The position numbers were made by a program, and so were the translations under genes. A stretch of 64,000 nt of DNA, taken from Nereocystis luetkeana. Lineage: Eukaryota; Sar; Phaeophyceae; Laminariales; Laminariaceae. Within the stretch, counting starts at the first letter, position 1; each line of letters opens with the position of its first letter. The notes beneath the pieces were generated by a model. That model saw only the letters and a program-made list of their open reading frames with translations, ran no database searches and was not told where the DNA came from. Location: assembly GCA_031213475.1 (NCBI GenBank), contig JARUPZ010000004.1, positions 558,001-622,000 on the forward strand, read 5' to 3'. Positions 23,656 through 34,286 of the stretch are shown in pieces.

Positions 23656-23764
23656 TAACGGGGGACCATCATAGTCAATAGGACCGAATATTGTTCGTAA
23701 AAATGGTCAAGTATATAGGTTTTTATGTATACGATAGGTCCTACTAACTATGGTCCCCCGTAAT
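23656..23764. mobile_element. Palindromic MITE, copy 4
   Basis: The left end is TAACGGGGGACCATCATAGT and the right end is CTAACTATGGTCCCCCGTAA, followed by TA. The loop TATATAGGTTTTTATGTATA lacks the TACCTGGTA seen in copies 1 and 3. Confidence 0.85.
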
Positions 23765-23931
23765 AGTAGGCTCTTTCTCATTCGTGGGCCCATACCTGTA
23801 TGTCTCGAACTGAGCCAAGGAGGTCCTATTACAATCTGGGAGAAATAATATTTTTAGGTTGGTAGGCTGTTCAGGTATTTTGGTTCCTGTCGGAATCAAG
23901 GTACGGGCGGAGACCCAACCCAACCCCTGGC

Positions 23932-23959
23932 TCTAACCCTAACCCGAACCCTAACCCTG
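23932..23959. repeat. Interstitial telomere-type repeat
   Basis: Four units of CCCTAA type (CTAACCCTAACCCGAACCCT) with one variant. It is too short for a chromosome end. It fits a TTAGGG telomere in this organism or a healed break. Confidence 0.75.
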
Positions 23960-24376
23960 ACATCTAAACCTACTCCAGCCAAGGGAGGCGGATTGCCCGA
24001 GGCAACTCAACCACCCTCGGAGGCGTTGTTCCTGAACCCGGGTTCCGCATTAGATAACCCCGCCTGTCTTTCTGGGAGGCAGTCGACCTTACGCCGTAGC
24101 GAAGGGACCCCGCTTGGGACCTGGAGTTCTTCTTTCAGGAATGTTTTGATTGATCAACGTGGAAGCTCATGCTGCACATTGTCGGATGGCAAGGCTGCTA
24201 TAATACCACGATACTTTGATACTATGGTACCACCTACTGAAGTATGACAACAACCATTCCCCGAAATAACCAGACAACCGAGGGAAACAAAACACGAAGA
24301 CGTCCATCCCTCATATCCACCCTCAGAGGGAGGGGGGGTGTGTGCCCGTTACCATGCGCGGCCGTAGTCGTATAAC

Positions 24377-24548
24377 CATAGCATAGCATGGCACAGCATA
24401 TCATATTATTGCAAATTAAAGCAAATTATAGCATAGCAGTGCATAGCGAAGCATAACATAGCATAGCATGGCATAGCATAGCCTAGCATAGCCTAGCAAA
24501 TTATAGCATAGCACATCATAGCATAGCAAATCATAGCATAGCAAATTA
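24377..24548. repeat. TAGCA-type minisatellite
   Basis: About 170 bp of imperfect CATAGCATAG / GCAAATTATAGCATAGC units with a 5-bp base period. On the minus strand it keeps a Leu/Cys/Tyr frame open that is not a gene. Confidence 0.92.
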
Positions 24549-25879
24549 TGGCAGTGGGGGTACGGAGCACGTCCGGTTTTCACCGACCCGGCAGACATGT
24601 TTTTGCACCAAGCGCGAACCGCCATGGGGTGTTCGGCGAGTCGCATAAACGGCGACCTGCATCCTACTAAGAACCGCTTGTGCGGCGGGCTTGCAATGGA
24701 TGACAGCTTCGAGTTGAATTTTTTTTTGTGGTGTGGCCGCTTCCAAGGACAGCAATGAATGGGTATGCTGTTGTGTATATTCCCCCTCAGTGCCTTGCCA
24801 TATACCAGGTACCAGGTACACACTATCAATGGGTGATGTGGCCACTTCCCTTCTGCGGGTCTAAGGTTTTCCACCCAGTAACATATAGTCTAACTACTGA
24901 CTGTAGACCGCCAGCCGTGGTGACCGCCAAAATAAAAAATAAAAAAAGGATACCCTGGTTGTCTAGGTCACGCAGTGAGAGGCATGTTGTGTAGCGTCGT
25001 CATCAACGAACAACACCCCAGCCTATATGTATGGGGGGGGGCGGGGAGGGTGGTGTACTGCAGCGCTATGAGCTCCAGGGGTAGTAGTTCGGTGTGTGAG
25101 TGCCACGTGGAGGGTCTATTATCAGAGCGGGGGTCGAGCCGTACGAAGCTCCCTGCTAGAAACATGGAGGTGAGAGGATGGATTCCCCGCATCGGAACGC
25201 CATCGTAGGCCCGTGGAGAACGAAAATTGGAGAAGGCCGAAAGCAATCCAGCATACGCAGGGGGGGGGGCGAGGGGGGCGGAAATGCATTCTCGAAGTTA
25301 TAAGGCTAAATGAGATAGCTACGAATAAACTAACCCCCCATGCGGGGAGGTAGTCGTTTGCTGCTTGACTTGGTCATTTGACCATTGACCGCGCATCCCT
25401 TTCAAGACTGAGCACCGTTCCTACTCCTGATAGAGACACCTCCAACATTGGGGTGGTCATTACGTTGTTTCTATATGTTACATTTTTTTTTGCTATTGTT
25501 ACCCCCTTTCTGTTTCGCCGCCTGCGCCCACCATATATCTATCTCCTAGGATAGCGATCGTTTTCTCGCTGCCCTCTATTTAATAGTGTGCCAAAAACTC
25601 CTTCATGTCACATTTGTCTATCTCCCTCGTTTCCTCTTCTAACACGTCACGTTCCTCCTTGTACATTTCACATTCTCCCACTCTGTGAGTTCTACTCTCT
25701 ATTGCTTCGCCACACGGACACATCTGATCTGTGCACCTATTGCCTCCTCCTCCCGGCTACTGGTATACCTCTTTCTTCTTTCTGGCAGGTCCAGGTCACC
25801 TACACGAACTCGCGCGAAGTCCAATTTTATATTTTTGAATAGTCACTTTTACTTTCACCTTCCACCTTAACATGTAACA
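24549..25879. other. No gene seen
   Basis: No supported exon or named repeat. Short G-rich runs occur near 25035 and 25260. Confidence 0.5.
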
Positions 25880-26004
25880 GCTTTTTACCCTCAGCGGACT
25901 TCTTCTGGGCAAGCCGTGGTCACAGGTGTCGTCCCTCCTCCACCCCGGTACGCGCCTTCATTTTTTTCATCGCGCATAGGGTTCAATAATACCGCTGCTC
26001 GTCG
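25880..26004 (-). mobile_element. Older SINE-like element, copy 2
   Basis: The reverse complement matches the core of 22718-22905: CGACGAGCAGCGG, CCTATGCGCGATG, ATGAAGGCGCGTACCGGGG, CACCTGTGACCACGG and GCTGAGGG in the same order. Confidence 0.65.
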
Positions 26005-26247
26005 ATCTCGTCTTCCCCGAATTAAAAAAAAAATCAAATGTCAACCCTTCATCACACTTTCACAGGAAACACAATGCATATTCTTTCATCACGCACCAGG
26101 TACGAGTCAGTAGTCCACGAATCGCCACAAAGTCATCGGACAACCACAACGCGCATGGCCGCGGGTCCCGAGAGCAGCGAGGGCCAGCCTCAGGGGGAAC
26201 TGGTGTTTTCATCAAATGTTGGTACCTCACGTTTTCGCGCTTTCCGC

Positions 26248-27121
26248 TAAGAGCCCATCTTATCGAGGACTTTTTTTTTCAATTTGATTTAATAGATTTA
26301 TTCTAATTTAATTTGCATCTGATTGTCATGAGAGTGGACCACCAAGCAGGCATTCTGAAGGCAAATTGATAATTTCAACTTGAGGGAAAAGTCTTTTGGG
26401 GCTTTATTTGCGTGATTTTTTAAGTTAAATATGGAAGTTGGGAGTTGGTCAGCCTTGATGTAGCGTGTTCATGGTGGGCCAACACCCCTGGTGGAGTCGG
26501 GGGGGATTCTTGGCTGCTTCGGTGACCACGATCGAGGCGATAAACCGCGAACCTCAAAGAGAGGCGACCGGAGCAATAGCCGCGCCCACGCCCACAGACC
26601 ATAGCATATCTTAACCCGGGGGTGGCGCCTCAAAGAAAAGTCATGGCCGCCGCACGCCCAATTTTTCAGCTTTTCGGCCTGCTCGATCGGCCAGCCACCA
26701 CGAAAACCGAGAAAACGAGCAAACAAACAGACGATACGCTCGAGACCTCGATAGCTGCATCACCGCTGCTGTTCAGCACGTGGCGCTTGAGGGCTCCCTC
26801 CGCCCACCCAAAACACCTTGAGAGTGATAGCTTCCTATCCTGACCCACCAAAAAGAAAAAAGAGCCTGGCGGCGGCGACGCGCGCGCGACAACGCAAACC
26901 ATCGCTCTCGTCTACGCTCGTCGCTGTTTGTCGGCTGGGCGTTGTGTGACGCGGTGCGTTGTTCCAGGTTATTCCAAATTATGTATGTGTCTAACAATGC
27001 GCCGTTTCCCGATAGGACACAAACACGTTTTGTTTTTTCGGAATCAAATTAGAATTCGTTGAAATTCAACAAATTTTTCCCAATAACATAATATAGCGTT
27101 CCCCGTTAAGATGGGCCCTAA
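26248..27121. mobile_element. TA-flanked terminal-inverted-repeat element, about 870 bp
   Basis: The left end TAAGAGCCCATCTTATCGAG and the right end (reverse complement) TTAGGGCCCATCTTAACGGG match at about 16 of 20 positions. Both outer edges can be read as a TA target duplication. The interior (GC-rich 26450-26920, AT-rich margins) encodes no recognisable transposase, so it would be a non-autonomous DNA transposon, Tc1/mariner-like by its TA target. I infer this from the ends only. Confidence 0.6.
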
Positions 27122-27142
27122 ATCAATTCCTACGAGTATACG

Positions 27143-27205
27143 CTCGGTGAGACTTGAGTTGAACCCACGAAATTAACCTTACCACCCACTAAGCCACCGG
27201 GGACG
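27143..27205 (-). repeat. tRNA-like SINE head
   Basis: The reverse complement starts GGCGTCCCCGGTGGCTTAGTG and contains an A-box-like TGGCTTAGTGGG and a B-box-like GGGTTCAACTC about 32 bp apart. It resembles the head of the full SINEs but has another sequence, so it would be a different SINE or a tRNA relic. No clover-leaf acceptor stem was recognised. Confidence 0.45.
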
Positions 27206-27497
27206 CCGGCAGTGCAAATACGCTTTCATTCCTATCCCTTCGCTTATTCCCCTGTATTTCTCCAAGTGTTTCTCCGATCGTGTTTCCTACCGCTAGCTTT
27301 TCCCTTCTTTCTATCTTCCCTTTCGCTTCTGCCTTGAACCTCCCAAACTTCTCGGCGGATACAATGTCGTTTGGGTTTCCTTCTAGACCCTCCCATACTT
27401 TCTTAACTACGCTGTCGTGCCTTATTCCAGCTCGCCCTTTTGTTATTTTCTCCCGTACAGCTCTATCAACTATGGTTGGCAACCTCTTTTTTGGCAC
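27189..27497 (-). CDS. Orphan open frame, basic/charged
   Basis: A 102-codon frame (MPKKRLPTIVDRAVREKITK...) rich in Lys/Arg/Glu with an amphipathic look (FGRFKAEAKGKIERREKLAV). Its last codons run into the tRNA-like head at 27143-27205, which argues for a coding end of a retroposon or for chance. The frame continues upstream of the Met until a stop about 35 bp earlier. I recognise no family and saw no splice sites. Confidence 0.3.
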   Translation of the reverse strand: MPKKRLPTIVDRAVREKITKGRAGIRHDSVVKKVWEGLEGNPNDIVSAEKFGRFKAEAKGKIERREKLAVGNTIGETLGEIQGNKRRDRNESVFALPASPVA

Positions 27498-27599
27498 GTT
27501 CCTTGCTTTTTTTTGGTTGTTGTTTCAACCTCCTCGTGGCTCTATGTGTCTTAGGTGGGTACATTCCCAGTTCTGCACTTACTTTATACCGTATTACTA

Positions 27600-27690
27600 T
27601 TGTTATTGTACATGCCATCCGACAATGTGTAGTGTTGTTCCAAAAAAATACTCAGGAACTGAAAGTGATGAAGAACTCTCCAGGAAAAAT
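27600..27690 (+). repeat. Dispersed repeat, shared with 21838-21925
   Basis: See the first copy. The match covers TGCCATCCGACAATGTGTAG through the CTCTCCAGGAAAAATAGA side. Confidence 0.7.
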
Positions 27691-28009
27691 AGACGTACTT
27701 GAGCATCTTGATATGTTTTTGGCTGCTGTCACTGTACCGTTTCCGACTCTTTTACGAACTTCGCGTTCCCTTCCCATACTCCCCCTGCATATTCTAGCAT
27801 TTTGGTCTTATCACATTCATGAGGAGGCATCTCTTGATTCTGGTGTCAAGGTGCGAGTCTGTTAGGATCGCACCCATCTTGCCGACGAGGGGTGAGGGGG
27901 GTGCATAATGCATACTGGAAGCGGAAGACCCCAAGAGATCCCCCCGCACCCCCCAAAGATGGCCGGGGAGGGGGGGGGGGGTTCGGGCACCGGAAGCGGG
28001 AGAGGCCGA

Positions 28010-28095
28010 TATGAATCAAGATCGAGATCGATACCGACAACGATACCGATACCGATATCGATTCCGATATCCATATTGATTCCGATACCAACAGG
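28010..28095. repeat. (CGATAC)n-type hexanucleotide repeat
   Basis: Imperfect CGATACCGATACCGATATCG units. On the minus strand they encode an Ile/Gly/Asp frame of no significance. About 28098-28165 then matches the AGGGGGGCTT repeat at 5838-5905. Confidence 0.85.
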
Positions 28096-28169
28096 GGCAT
28101 ATGTGTACAAAGGGGGGCTTCGTCGCGATGGGCTGATGCCCGCCACTACTCCGTGTATGCCCGCAAATG

Positions 28170-28884
28170 TTCGAAATATATAACGTGCAGCTGTTAAACT
28201 AACGTATCAAATAGTATTTATTAGTGTAATCAATGATCGCAAAAAAAACTACCGTCCTGCCAAGGGGCGTACACGGAAGAGGGGTAAGTGGTGATATGGA
28301 ACTGAGCGGCTGTATTTACGGCAGGACGATAGACGCTAGAAAAACAAGTTGGGCGCATACTCGGAGCCAGGCGAAGTACTCCGATCCACATTTTTGGCAT
28401 ACAGCAGTGTGTGCCGATATCTTGTTGGTAATTCTAAAAATAAGGATTCGTTTTTTTACAGCGTCCGAGACGAGCTAACACGGTTGGAACAAAATCAGAA
28501 ACAACGAGGACGAGGAGCATGTCAACCTTGAATCATGCTACAAAGGTAACACCGTATTCTGTTTTTTTGCTCACGCGATGCCTTTACTTTCTGCCGTGTG
28601 TACTTTACGTTTAAAATCTCTGTTTCCCACCTAGTATGCTCTCGACCTTCCGACGATGGACCATCGGGAGCCTTAGTTGAGATCACGACCGTTCGACGGT
28701 GGATCCTAAACACGGCAAGTGCACTGTTTTCTGTCATCTGTGTTTCTGCCGTCGACGTCAAATGGCGAGAGAAAGGGATAAACTGCATACGTGAGATCTT
28801 CGAATCCTCTTTTCCAATGTCCTTCAGCAATGAATGCATGCAGCACAGATCATATCTGTGATTTATGTAGGTATTAAGATCAGC
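28170..28884. other. No firm gene; one weak frame
   Basis: A 141-codon minus-strand frame (28522-28947) ends with a charged stretch (REHTRWETEILNVKYTRQKV) but overlaps the candidate LTR and has no splice or start support. I treat the interval as non-genic. Confidence 0.4.
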
Positions 28885-29310
28885 AGGCGGGACACTTGAT
28901 ATCCCTGGACAGGTCTGCCTATTGAGTCGACACTCGCTGGTACTCATGAGTGTTGTTTGCTTAGAGATGGAAGAAGAGCAGCTTTATTCCTTTCATGCTC
29001 GGCGGAGACTGACACCAACTTCGTGCGTCTCTGAAAAAACCCCTGGTTTCCCACCTAAGATGCGCCTTCCAAGTACTGCAAAGACGTTCCCAGTGCCTGA
29101 ACCCAGATAACTACCGGGCTTTCAACCTCATACAAAGCCGTATTATAACACTAGCCCACTCAGATTAGCCGTATATGCAGAATTATGGGGAAATCGTGGA
29201 AACCCCGATTGTACGAACTAGGACATGAGTCGAAGATGCGGATCCTCAAAAATCACTCCCACACCTCTGAACGACAAGGCAACGAAGCCGGTAAAATACT
29301 TGAAAAAAAT
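28885..29310 (-). repeat. Candidate LTR, 3' side of gypsy element
   Basis: Collinear with 36262-36975 in direct orientation through ACAGGTCTGCCTRTTGAG, GAGAGCAGCTT/GAAGAGCAGCTTTATTCC, AAAAACCCCTG, ATAACACTAGCCCACTC, GAAGATGCGG and CCCACA.....AACG.C.AGGC. The copies are heavily diverged. They bracket the degenerate pol genes, so they are best read as old LTRs. A pair of unrelated dispersed repeats is the alternative. LTR termini (TG...CA) could not be fixed. Confidence 0.55.
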
Positions 29311-29757
29311 GAAAGGAGGACCTAGCCTTAAGGGGCAGGAAGAAATTGTCAACGAAAATCATCGCCATGTCACCCGCGACAGGGGGGGAAGGCGAGGGAG
29401 ATGCATGGAAAAGCGAAAAGTGAATATCGAAAACGAGGAGAAAAATATCACGGAAGATGTCAAGAACCACCGAAAACCCAGCTTTCAATTCTGGAAACGT
29501 GTCCTGTGCCTCAGATGAGTGGCCCGATTACCCAGACCAACCCCGATACCGAGCGGGGGTGGTAGGCAGGACAAAATACGCAAAAACCATCCCAAAACCA
29601 AGTCCAAGAAAAACAAACAAACCAGGAACACACCTAGTGGAACAAAACCCGACCCGAAAACTCGGAAAACGCCAAGAAGTAGAAAAAAACACCCCCTAAA
29701 GCCCAGGGAAACGTCAAGAACAAAAAAAGAATGTCGAGTGCAGCCGAAAAGCGAAAG

Positions 29758-30427
29758 TCAGCTATCCACGCCGGCGCCTCGATTGTTTTCTATGTCACGC
29801 TGGACCCCCCGTGCAAACGCGCTACCCAAGTGATTTTGCAGGCACCAAAAACCTCTTCCAGCTTCCGTCGAAGTCGTGCAGCGCGCCGCAGAAAGAGGAA
29901 GCTTGACGGGTCCCGGACCGTCCAAAAACGGAACCAAATGTACTCCATCCGTCGGCGTAGTCGCGCTGACGTTCCCGAGCCACCACAGATCGTCGTCGTC
30001 CTTGCACCAAAAATGGGCCTCGTTGGGAAGCACGGTGTTGCAGTATCGGCAAAGCCAGTCGGCGTGCGAGACGCAGTCATAGCCGGGTGCCAGGAACCGC
30101 TCGCCGTTACTTCGATAAAGCTCGCGTTGTGCCGCGCCGATTCTCATCCGGCGGTACAGGCGGTTGGTTTGGCGGTGCTGGTTCGGGATGCCGGCCCAGT
30201 AGCGCAAAATTGCGTGGCGAGAAAGCTGAAGGTCCATTTCCCGTTCCAAGGGTTGGGCGGGATAGTCCTGTCCAGTGCGTCTCGCACATCACCGCGATGA
30301 CGCCACCTCGACCTCGAACCGATTGGAGTCCGGTAATCTTTTCCACTTCGAGTCGGTGAAGAGGTGTCGAGACGTCGTCCTGGGTGGCGTAGTACGGGGG
30401 AGATTTCTTGGAGAAGTTGTTGAGCAC
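29758..30427 (-). pseudogene. Gypsy post-integrase tail
   Basis: Frames 30427-30107 (NNFSKKSPPYYATQDDVSTP, RLEVEKITG) and 30249-29758 (LSRHAILRYWAG, WWLGNV, FLDGPGPVKLPL, FWCLQNHLG) together form the C-terminal tail of this gypsy group. They are in different frames, so at least one frameshift lies near 30250. The tail's function is not established; it may help target integration. Confidence 0.75.
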
Positions 30428-32362
30428 GTATCGCGTCTACCTCGCAGGCAAATACTTCGGCATGTCACCACGGTCGTGGGGATTGGCACAGGGCTTGAAG
30501 CGTAGAACTGATCCACGCCGGCAAGCATCCGCGCCGGGTACATCGGAAGGAAGATCCAATTACAGTAGCTTTGCCCCGAGAGGAGATCCGTTCGGGGTGT
30601 CCGCTGAGGAGCAGGGGCGCGAACGATATCGTACGCGCGCTGCTGGCGGTCCGTCGCCACGTCGCAGTAGGCGAGGTGGTCGCGGGCCAAGCTCTGGTGG
30701 CCGGCTACTCCAGCACGCTCGAAAATCGTGAGAGGGAGGCGTGACAACCGACCCACAAGTACCTCGTTGGGAGCCGAACCCGTGGCGGCGCTGACCGAAT
30801 TGTTGTACGCTAATTCGACGTGAGGGAGCTGTTCATCCCAGTTGTTGTGGAGCTCGTTGACGACCATTGCCAGCATCTGAGCCATCGAGTGGTTTACACG
30901 TTCCACCCCACCGTTGCCGTTTGGGTGGTAGGAGCTGGTGGCAATTGTTCGAACCCCGAGAAGCTGATAGATACGGCGTGCGAAAGCTTGGAGCAGAAAT
31001 AGAGGCCGTTGTCCGAGAGGATGCTGCGCGGGTATCTCCAGATGGGAATATACCTGTTGATGAGAACGTGAGCCGTGCCCTCAGCGGCGAACTCTGCCGC
31101 TGTGACGGCGTACATGTCGGCTCGAGTCATGGCGTGGTTTGCACGTTCCACCCCGCCGTTGCCGTTTGGGCGGTAGGAGATAGTGGCAATTGTTGGAACC
31201 CCGAGAATCTGTTATTGGGCATGCGAAAGCTTGGAGCAGAACTGGAGGCCGTTGTCCGAGAGGATGCTCCGCGGGCATCTCCAGAGGGGAATAAACCGGT
31301 TGATGAGAACGTTAGCCGTGCCCTCAGCAGTGAACTCTACCGCTGCGACGGCGTACATGTCGGCTCGGCGGCTGAAACGATCAGTGAAAAGCAAGATATA
31401 GGAATTTTCCCGAGGCGTCACTGGGAGAGGGCCAAAATAGTCGATGCTGACGGCGATGCCGGGCCCTTCTGGCAAGGACATTGTGATGGTGGGCCGCCGG
31501 ACCGTCTGCCGTGACGTTTTCCGTGCTTGGCACTTCAAGCAGCTGCGTAGCCACCACCGGGTGCAGATGCTCATATCGACCCACCAGCAGAAACGCTCGA
31601 GCATATGTAGGGTGAGCGCGATTCCTAGGTGGCGCAGGAAGCCGTGGAATGGCACGCCTGCATGACCCAGGGGTGCATGAGCAGCGGCACATAATTGCGA
31701 ATAGGCTTGTCGTTCAATAAACATGCCGTACGACCCACCGGGCGTTCCGTGTCTGACGCAAGGGGGGAAGACGGCTGGCGGACGAGTAGAACAATACCCG
31801 CGTCGGTGGTGTGCAAGCGGCCTTTGGTAGCCATCTCCTGAACCTCCGAAAAGGGAGGGCGCTGGTGCGAAGGGAAACACGACAAAAACTCGGCTGGCAA
31901 AACGTCCCGCCGGCCAAGAGCTATGTAGCGCATGGAGGCGTTGCACGCGGGCTCGGCCTGTTGTTCCCGAGCCCAGTCGGCGTGTGAATAGCGCCCTGCG
32001 GAATCACCGAACGGAAATTCGGCGGCTGCGCCGAGGGCGTCCAAGTCGGTCGTGGTGACGGGCGGTGCGTCAGTTGGCGGCGGAAGCCGTAAAAGAGGAG
32101 TTCCCATGGGCTCGGCGCGGTCACGGTCGAACGGGATGGGTACAATCGGGGCCGATGAAGCGGGAGGAGCCGGGGGCCAAAAAGACGGGTGCGGGTGGTC
32201 GCGGCCGTGGCGCTCGCGGCGGGGTGATAGCACGCCGGGGTGATGATCTAAGGGCCCCGCCAGACCCAAAGCCATGATCAACAGCACGCGGCGCGGTGCC
32301 AGCGGCGGTGGCTGTTCGTCGGCGCGTCCGAGTGGAGATGCGGCCCGAAGACGGCAGAACAT
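30289..32362 (-). pseudogene. Gypsy integrase with upstream spacer, broken
   Basis: The spacer frame 32362-31625 (SHADWAREQQAEPACNASMR) shifts near 31650 into 31946-31212. That frame has the zinc-binding relic (HAPLGHAGVPFHG ... CLKCQ), the first catalytic Asp in VSIDYFGPLP and the second in SILSDNGLQF, and then stops at 31212. A diverged second copy of the segment RADMYAV to NHAM follows in tandem (about 30890-31128 after 31133-31374). A further frame at 30906-30289 carries ERVNHSMAQMLAMVVNEL (the third catalytic acid) and AYNNSVSAATG. An internal deletion lies near 30600. Confidence 0.88.
30890..31374 (-). repeat. Diverged tandem duplication within integrase, about 240 bp
   Basis: Unit 1 (31133-31374) and unit 2 (about 30890-31128) share GCAATTGTT.GAACCCCGAG, GCGAAAGCTTGGAGCAGAA, GAGGCCGTTGTCCGAGAGGA and CGGCGTACATGTCGGCTC. 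They differ at many positions, so this is not an assembly echo. The duplicate repeats the SDNG catalytic block, and both units lie in one frame before the later frameshift. Confidence 0.92.
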
Positions 32363-32375
32363 TCAGAGGCGCCGG

Positions 32376-32623
32376 GGCAGACGCGGCCGGATCATTGATC
32401 ACAGCGGAACCTTTTCCCTGTAAAGTGCTTGTCAGGGGAGGAGCGCGCTGGGCGACAATCGTCGCTGCAGCGGGGACTTCTGAAGAGCCCTGACCTGAAG
32501 GGGCAGACGCAGCCAAAGCAGTGATCACGGCGGAATCTTCTCCCTGTAAAGTGTTCGTCGGGGGAGGAGCGCGCTGGGCGGAAATCATCGCTGAGGCGGG
32601 GGCTTCTGCGGAGCCCTGGTCGC
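32376..32623 (-). repeat. Two-unit tandem duplication in gypsy spacer, about 126 bp
   Basis: Units at about 32376-32498 and 32499-32623 each contain CCTGTAAAGTG, GGGGAGGAGCGCGCTGGGCG and a GCGGGG(A/G)CTTCT block. On the minus strand both read AQRAPP.T.TLQG..SAVI..-like peptide. The copies have diverged by substitutions but keep the same length and frame. Confidence 0.85.
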
Positions 32624-32959
32624 CCCCGGAGGGTACGGCAAAAACCGAAGCGAAAAGCGGTGTTGGCGATGGGTGAAAAAACCCTCAAGCTAAGATGGCG
32701 ATCGACGGTGGCGACGGAAGCAGAGACACCAGCGACGAATCTCCCCGAAAGAGCAGAGAGGTCGTCAATCCTCATACGTGGCCCGTGTGCGCGAAAATCG
32801 CGAAAGTCCGAAGAGGTTGAAGGCAGCCCACCCAAGACGGCACTTTCGGTGCGGGGCACCATTCCCCCCAAACCTACACCGGGGTTCGGAGAAGAGCGAG
32901 TGCGAAGCCCGCAGGCTCGGATGTGGAAGATACGGCCGTCCTTGTCGGGGGTGAGGCGG

Positions 32960-34286
32960 CTAGACCCACTGCGGTTCTTCTGTGGCGGGCTCCGGCAAGC
33001 GGAAGAGAAAATCAGCATTTCCGTTGGCGCTGCCCTTGCGGCACTCGAGGGTGTAGTCGAACGCGGTGAGGAACTCGAGCCACCGCTGGACTCGCGCGTT
33101 GTGGTCCCCTACCTTGTCGATGCTCTCAAGTGCTTTGTGGTTCGAAAATACACGAAACCTCATGCCCCATAGGTGGCCTCGGAGTCGTTTGATGGCCCAG
33201 ATAATACTGCCAGCTTCCAGGTCCAACGGGGTCCAGCGCCTCTCGGAATCGAGGGTGGCGCGGCTGGTATAAGCAATGGGCTGTACCGAGCCGTCCGGTT
33301 GTTCTTGTTTTAGCGCAGCACCAAAACCGTCGACGCAGGCGTCACAGTACACGTGGAAGGGGCGGGAGCCGTCGGCTACAGCATCCCAGTCCGGACAGAC
33401 CAAAATTGGCGGGGCAGCGAGCTCGGCGGGGATCTGGTGAACGATAACTTCCACGGTCGGCGTAAAGATGTACTTAACCCCACCCCGGAGGCGGACAGTG
33501 AGAGGGTGGATCCGTTTGAAGAGGTCGGGTAGGAATTTGCGACAATATCCCACGCCGCCCATCAGCGCACGGACCTGTTTGAGGCTCTTGAGCATGTGCA
33601 TTTTCACCAAAGCCGAACCTTTTTCCGCATTGGGGCGTATACCCGCGGGCGAAGTGGAGTGATCCAGAAAATTAGCGTTCGTGGCGCCGAGGCGAGCCTT
33701 CGAGGGGGAGAACGCGAGGTTGTGTTTGCGCAGGCGTTCGAAGAAGGCTCCTATCGTCTTGACGTGGGCCGTCGGATCAGAGTCGAAGACAATCACATCA
33801 TCTAGGTAGGCCGCCACCTGTGCCAGACCTTTAAAGGCTTCGTTAATCACTGTGATAAACTAGCCGGGCGAAGCACTGCAGGCTTGGGGCATGACGAGCC
33901 ACTCGTTAGAGGTCCGTAGGAGTGCAAAACGCCGTGAGAGGGACGGTGTCCTTGTGCGCGGTAATCTGGTGAAACGAGGAGACCAAATGGAAGAGAGAAA
34001 AAAAACGTCCCTTCCCCAGGGAGTCGAGGACTTGGTCCACGCAAGGAATGGGCAGCTGGTTGAGGTTGCTGATCTGGTTGAGTTTCGTATAGTTCACGGT
34101 GACCCGAACGCGTACAGACTTCTTCGGGATGGCCACCAGCGGGATCGAGTACGGACAGGTCGAGTGCTGGATCAGACCTGCCGCCAGATACTGGTCCAAG
34201 GTGGCCTCCACTTCCTTGGCCAGGATGGGATTGATGCGATGCGGCCTGGGCGTGACAGCAGCGTTTCCTTCCGGGACCGAAATCAC
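32960..34286 (-). pseudogene. Gypsy reverse transcriptase and RNase H, inactive
   Basis: RT fingers/palm: the frame 34286-33906 holds VNYTKLNQIS, QLPIPCVDQV and FSLFHLVSSFHQI. In motif A the invariant Asp is replaced by His. One extra base near 33906 breaks the frame, and a TAG interrupts it near 33865. The frame 33850-32960 then carries YLDDVIVFD (motif C intact) and the thumb. RNase H follows, with VYCDACVDGFGAAL and LDLEAGSIIWAIKRLRG, but FSNHKALES has Asn where the catalytic Asp is expected. Two catalytic losses plus frame damage mean a long-dead copy. Confidence 0.92.

Noticed and set aside
23932..23959. A chromosome end
   Set aside because: Only about four telomere-type units, with ordinary sequence on both sides.
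24377..24548. A CRISPR-like array
   Set aside because: The period is 5-10 bp with no spacers of uniform length; the context is eukaryotic.
29731..30359. Plus-strand frames over the gypsy tail
   Set aside because: Antisense to recognisable pol sequence.
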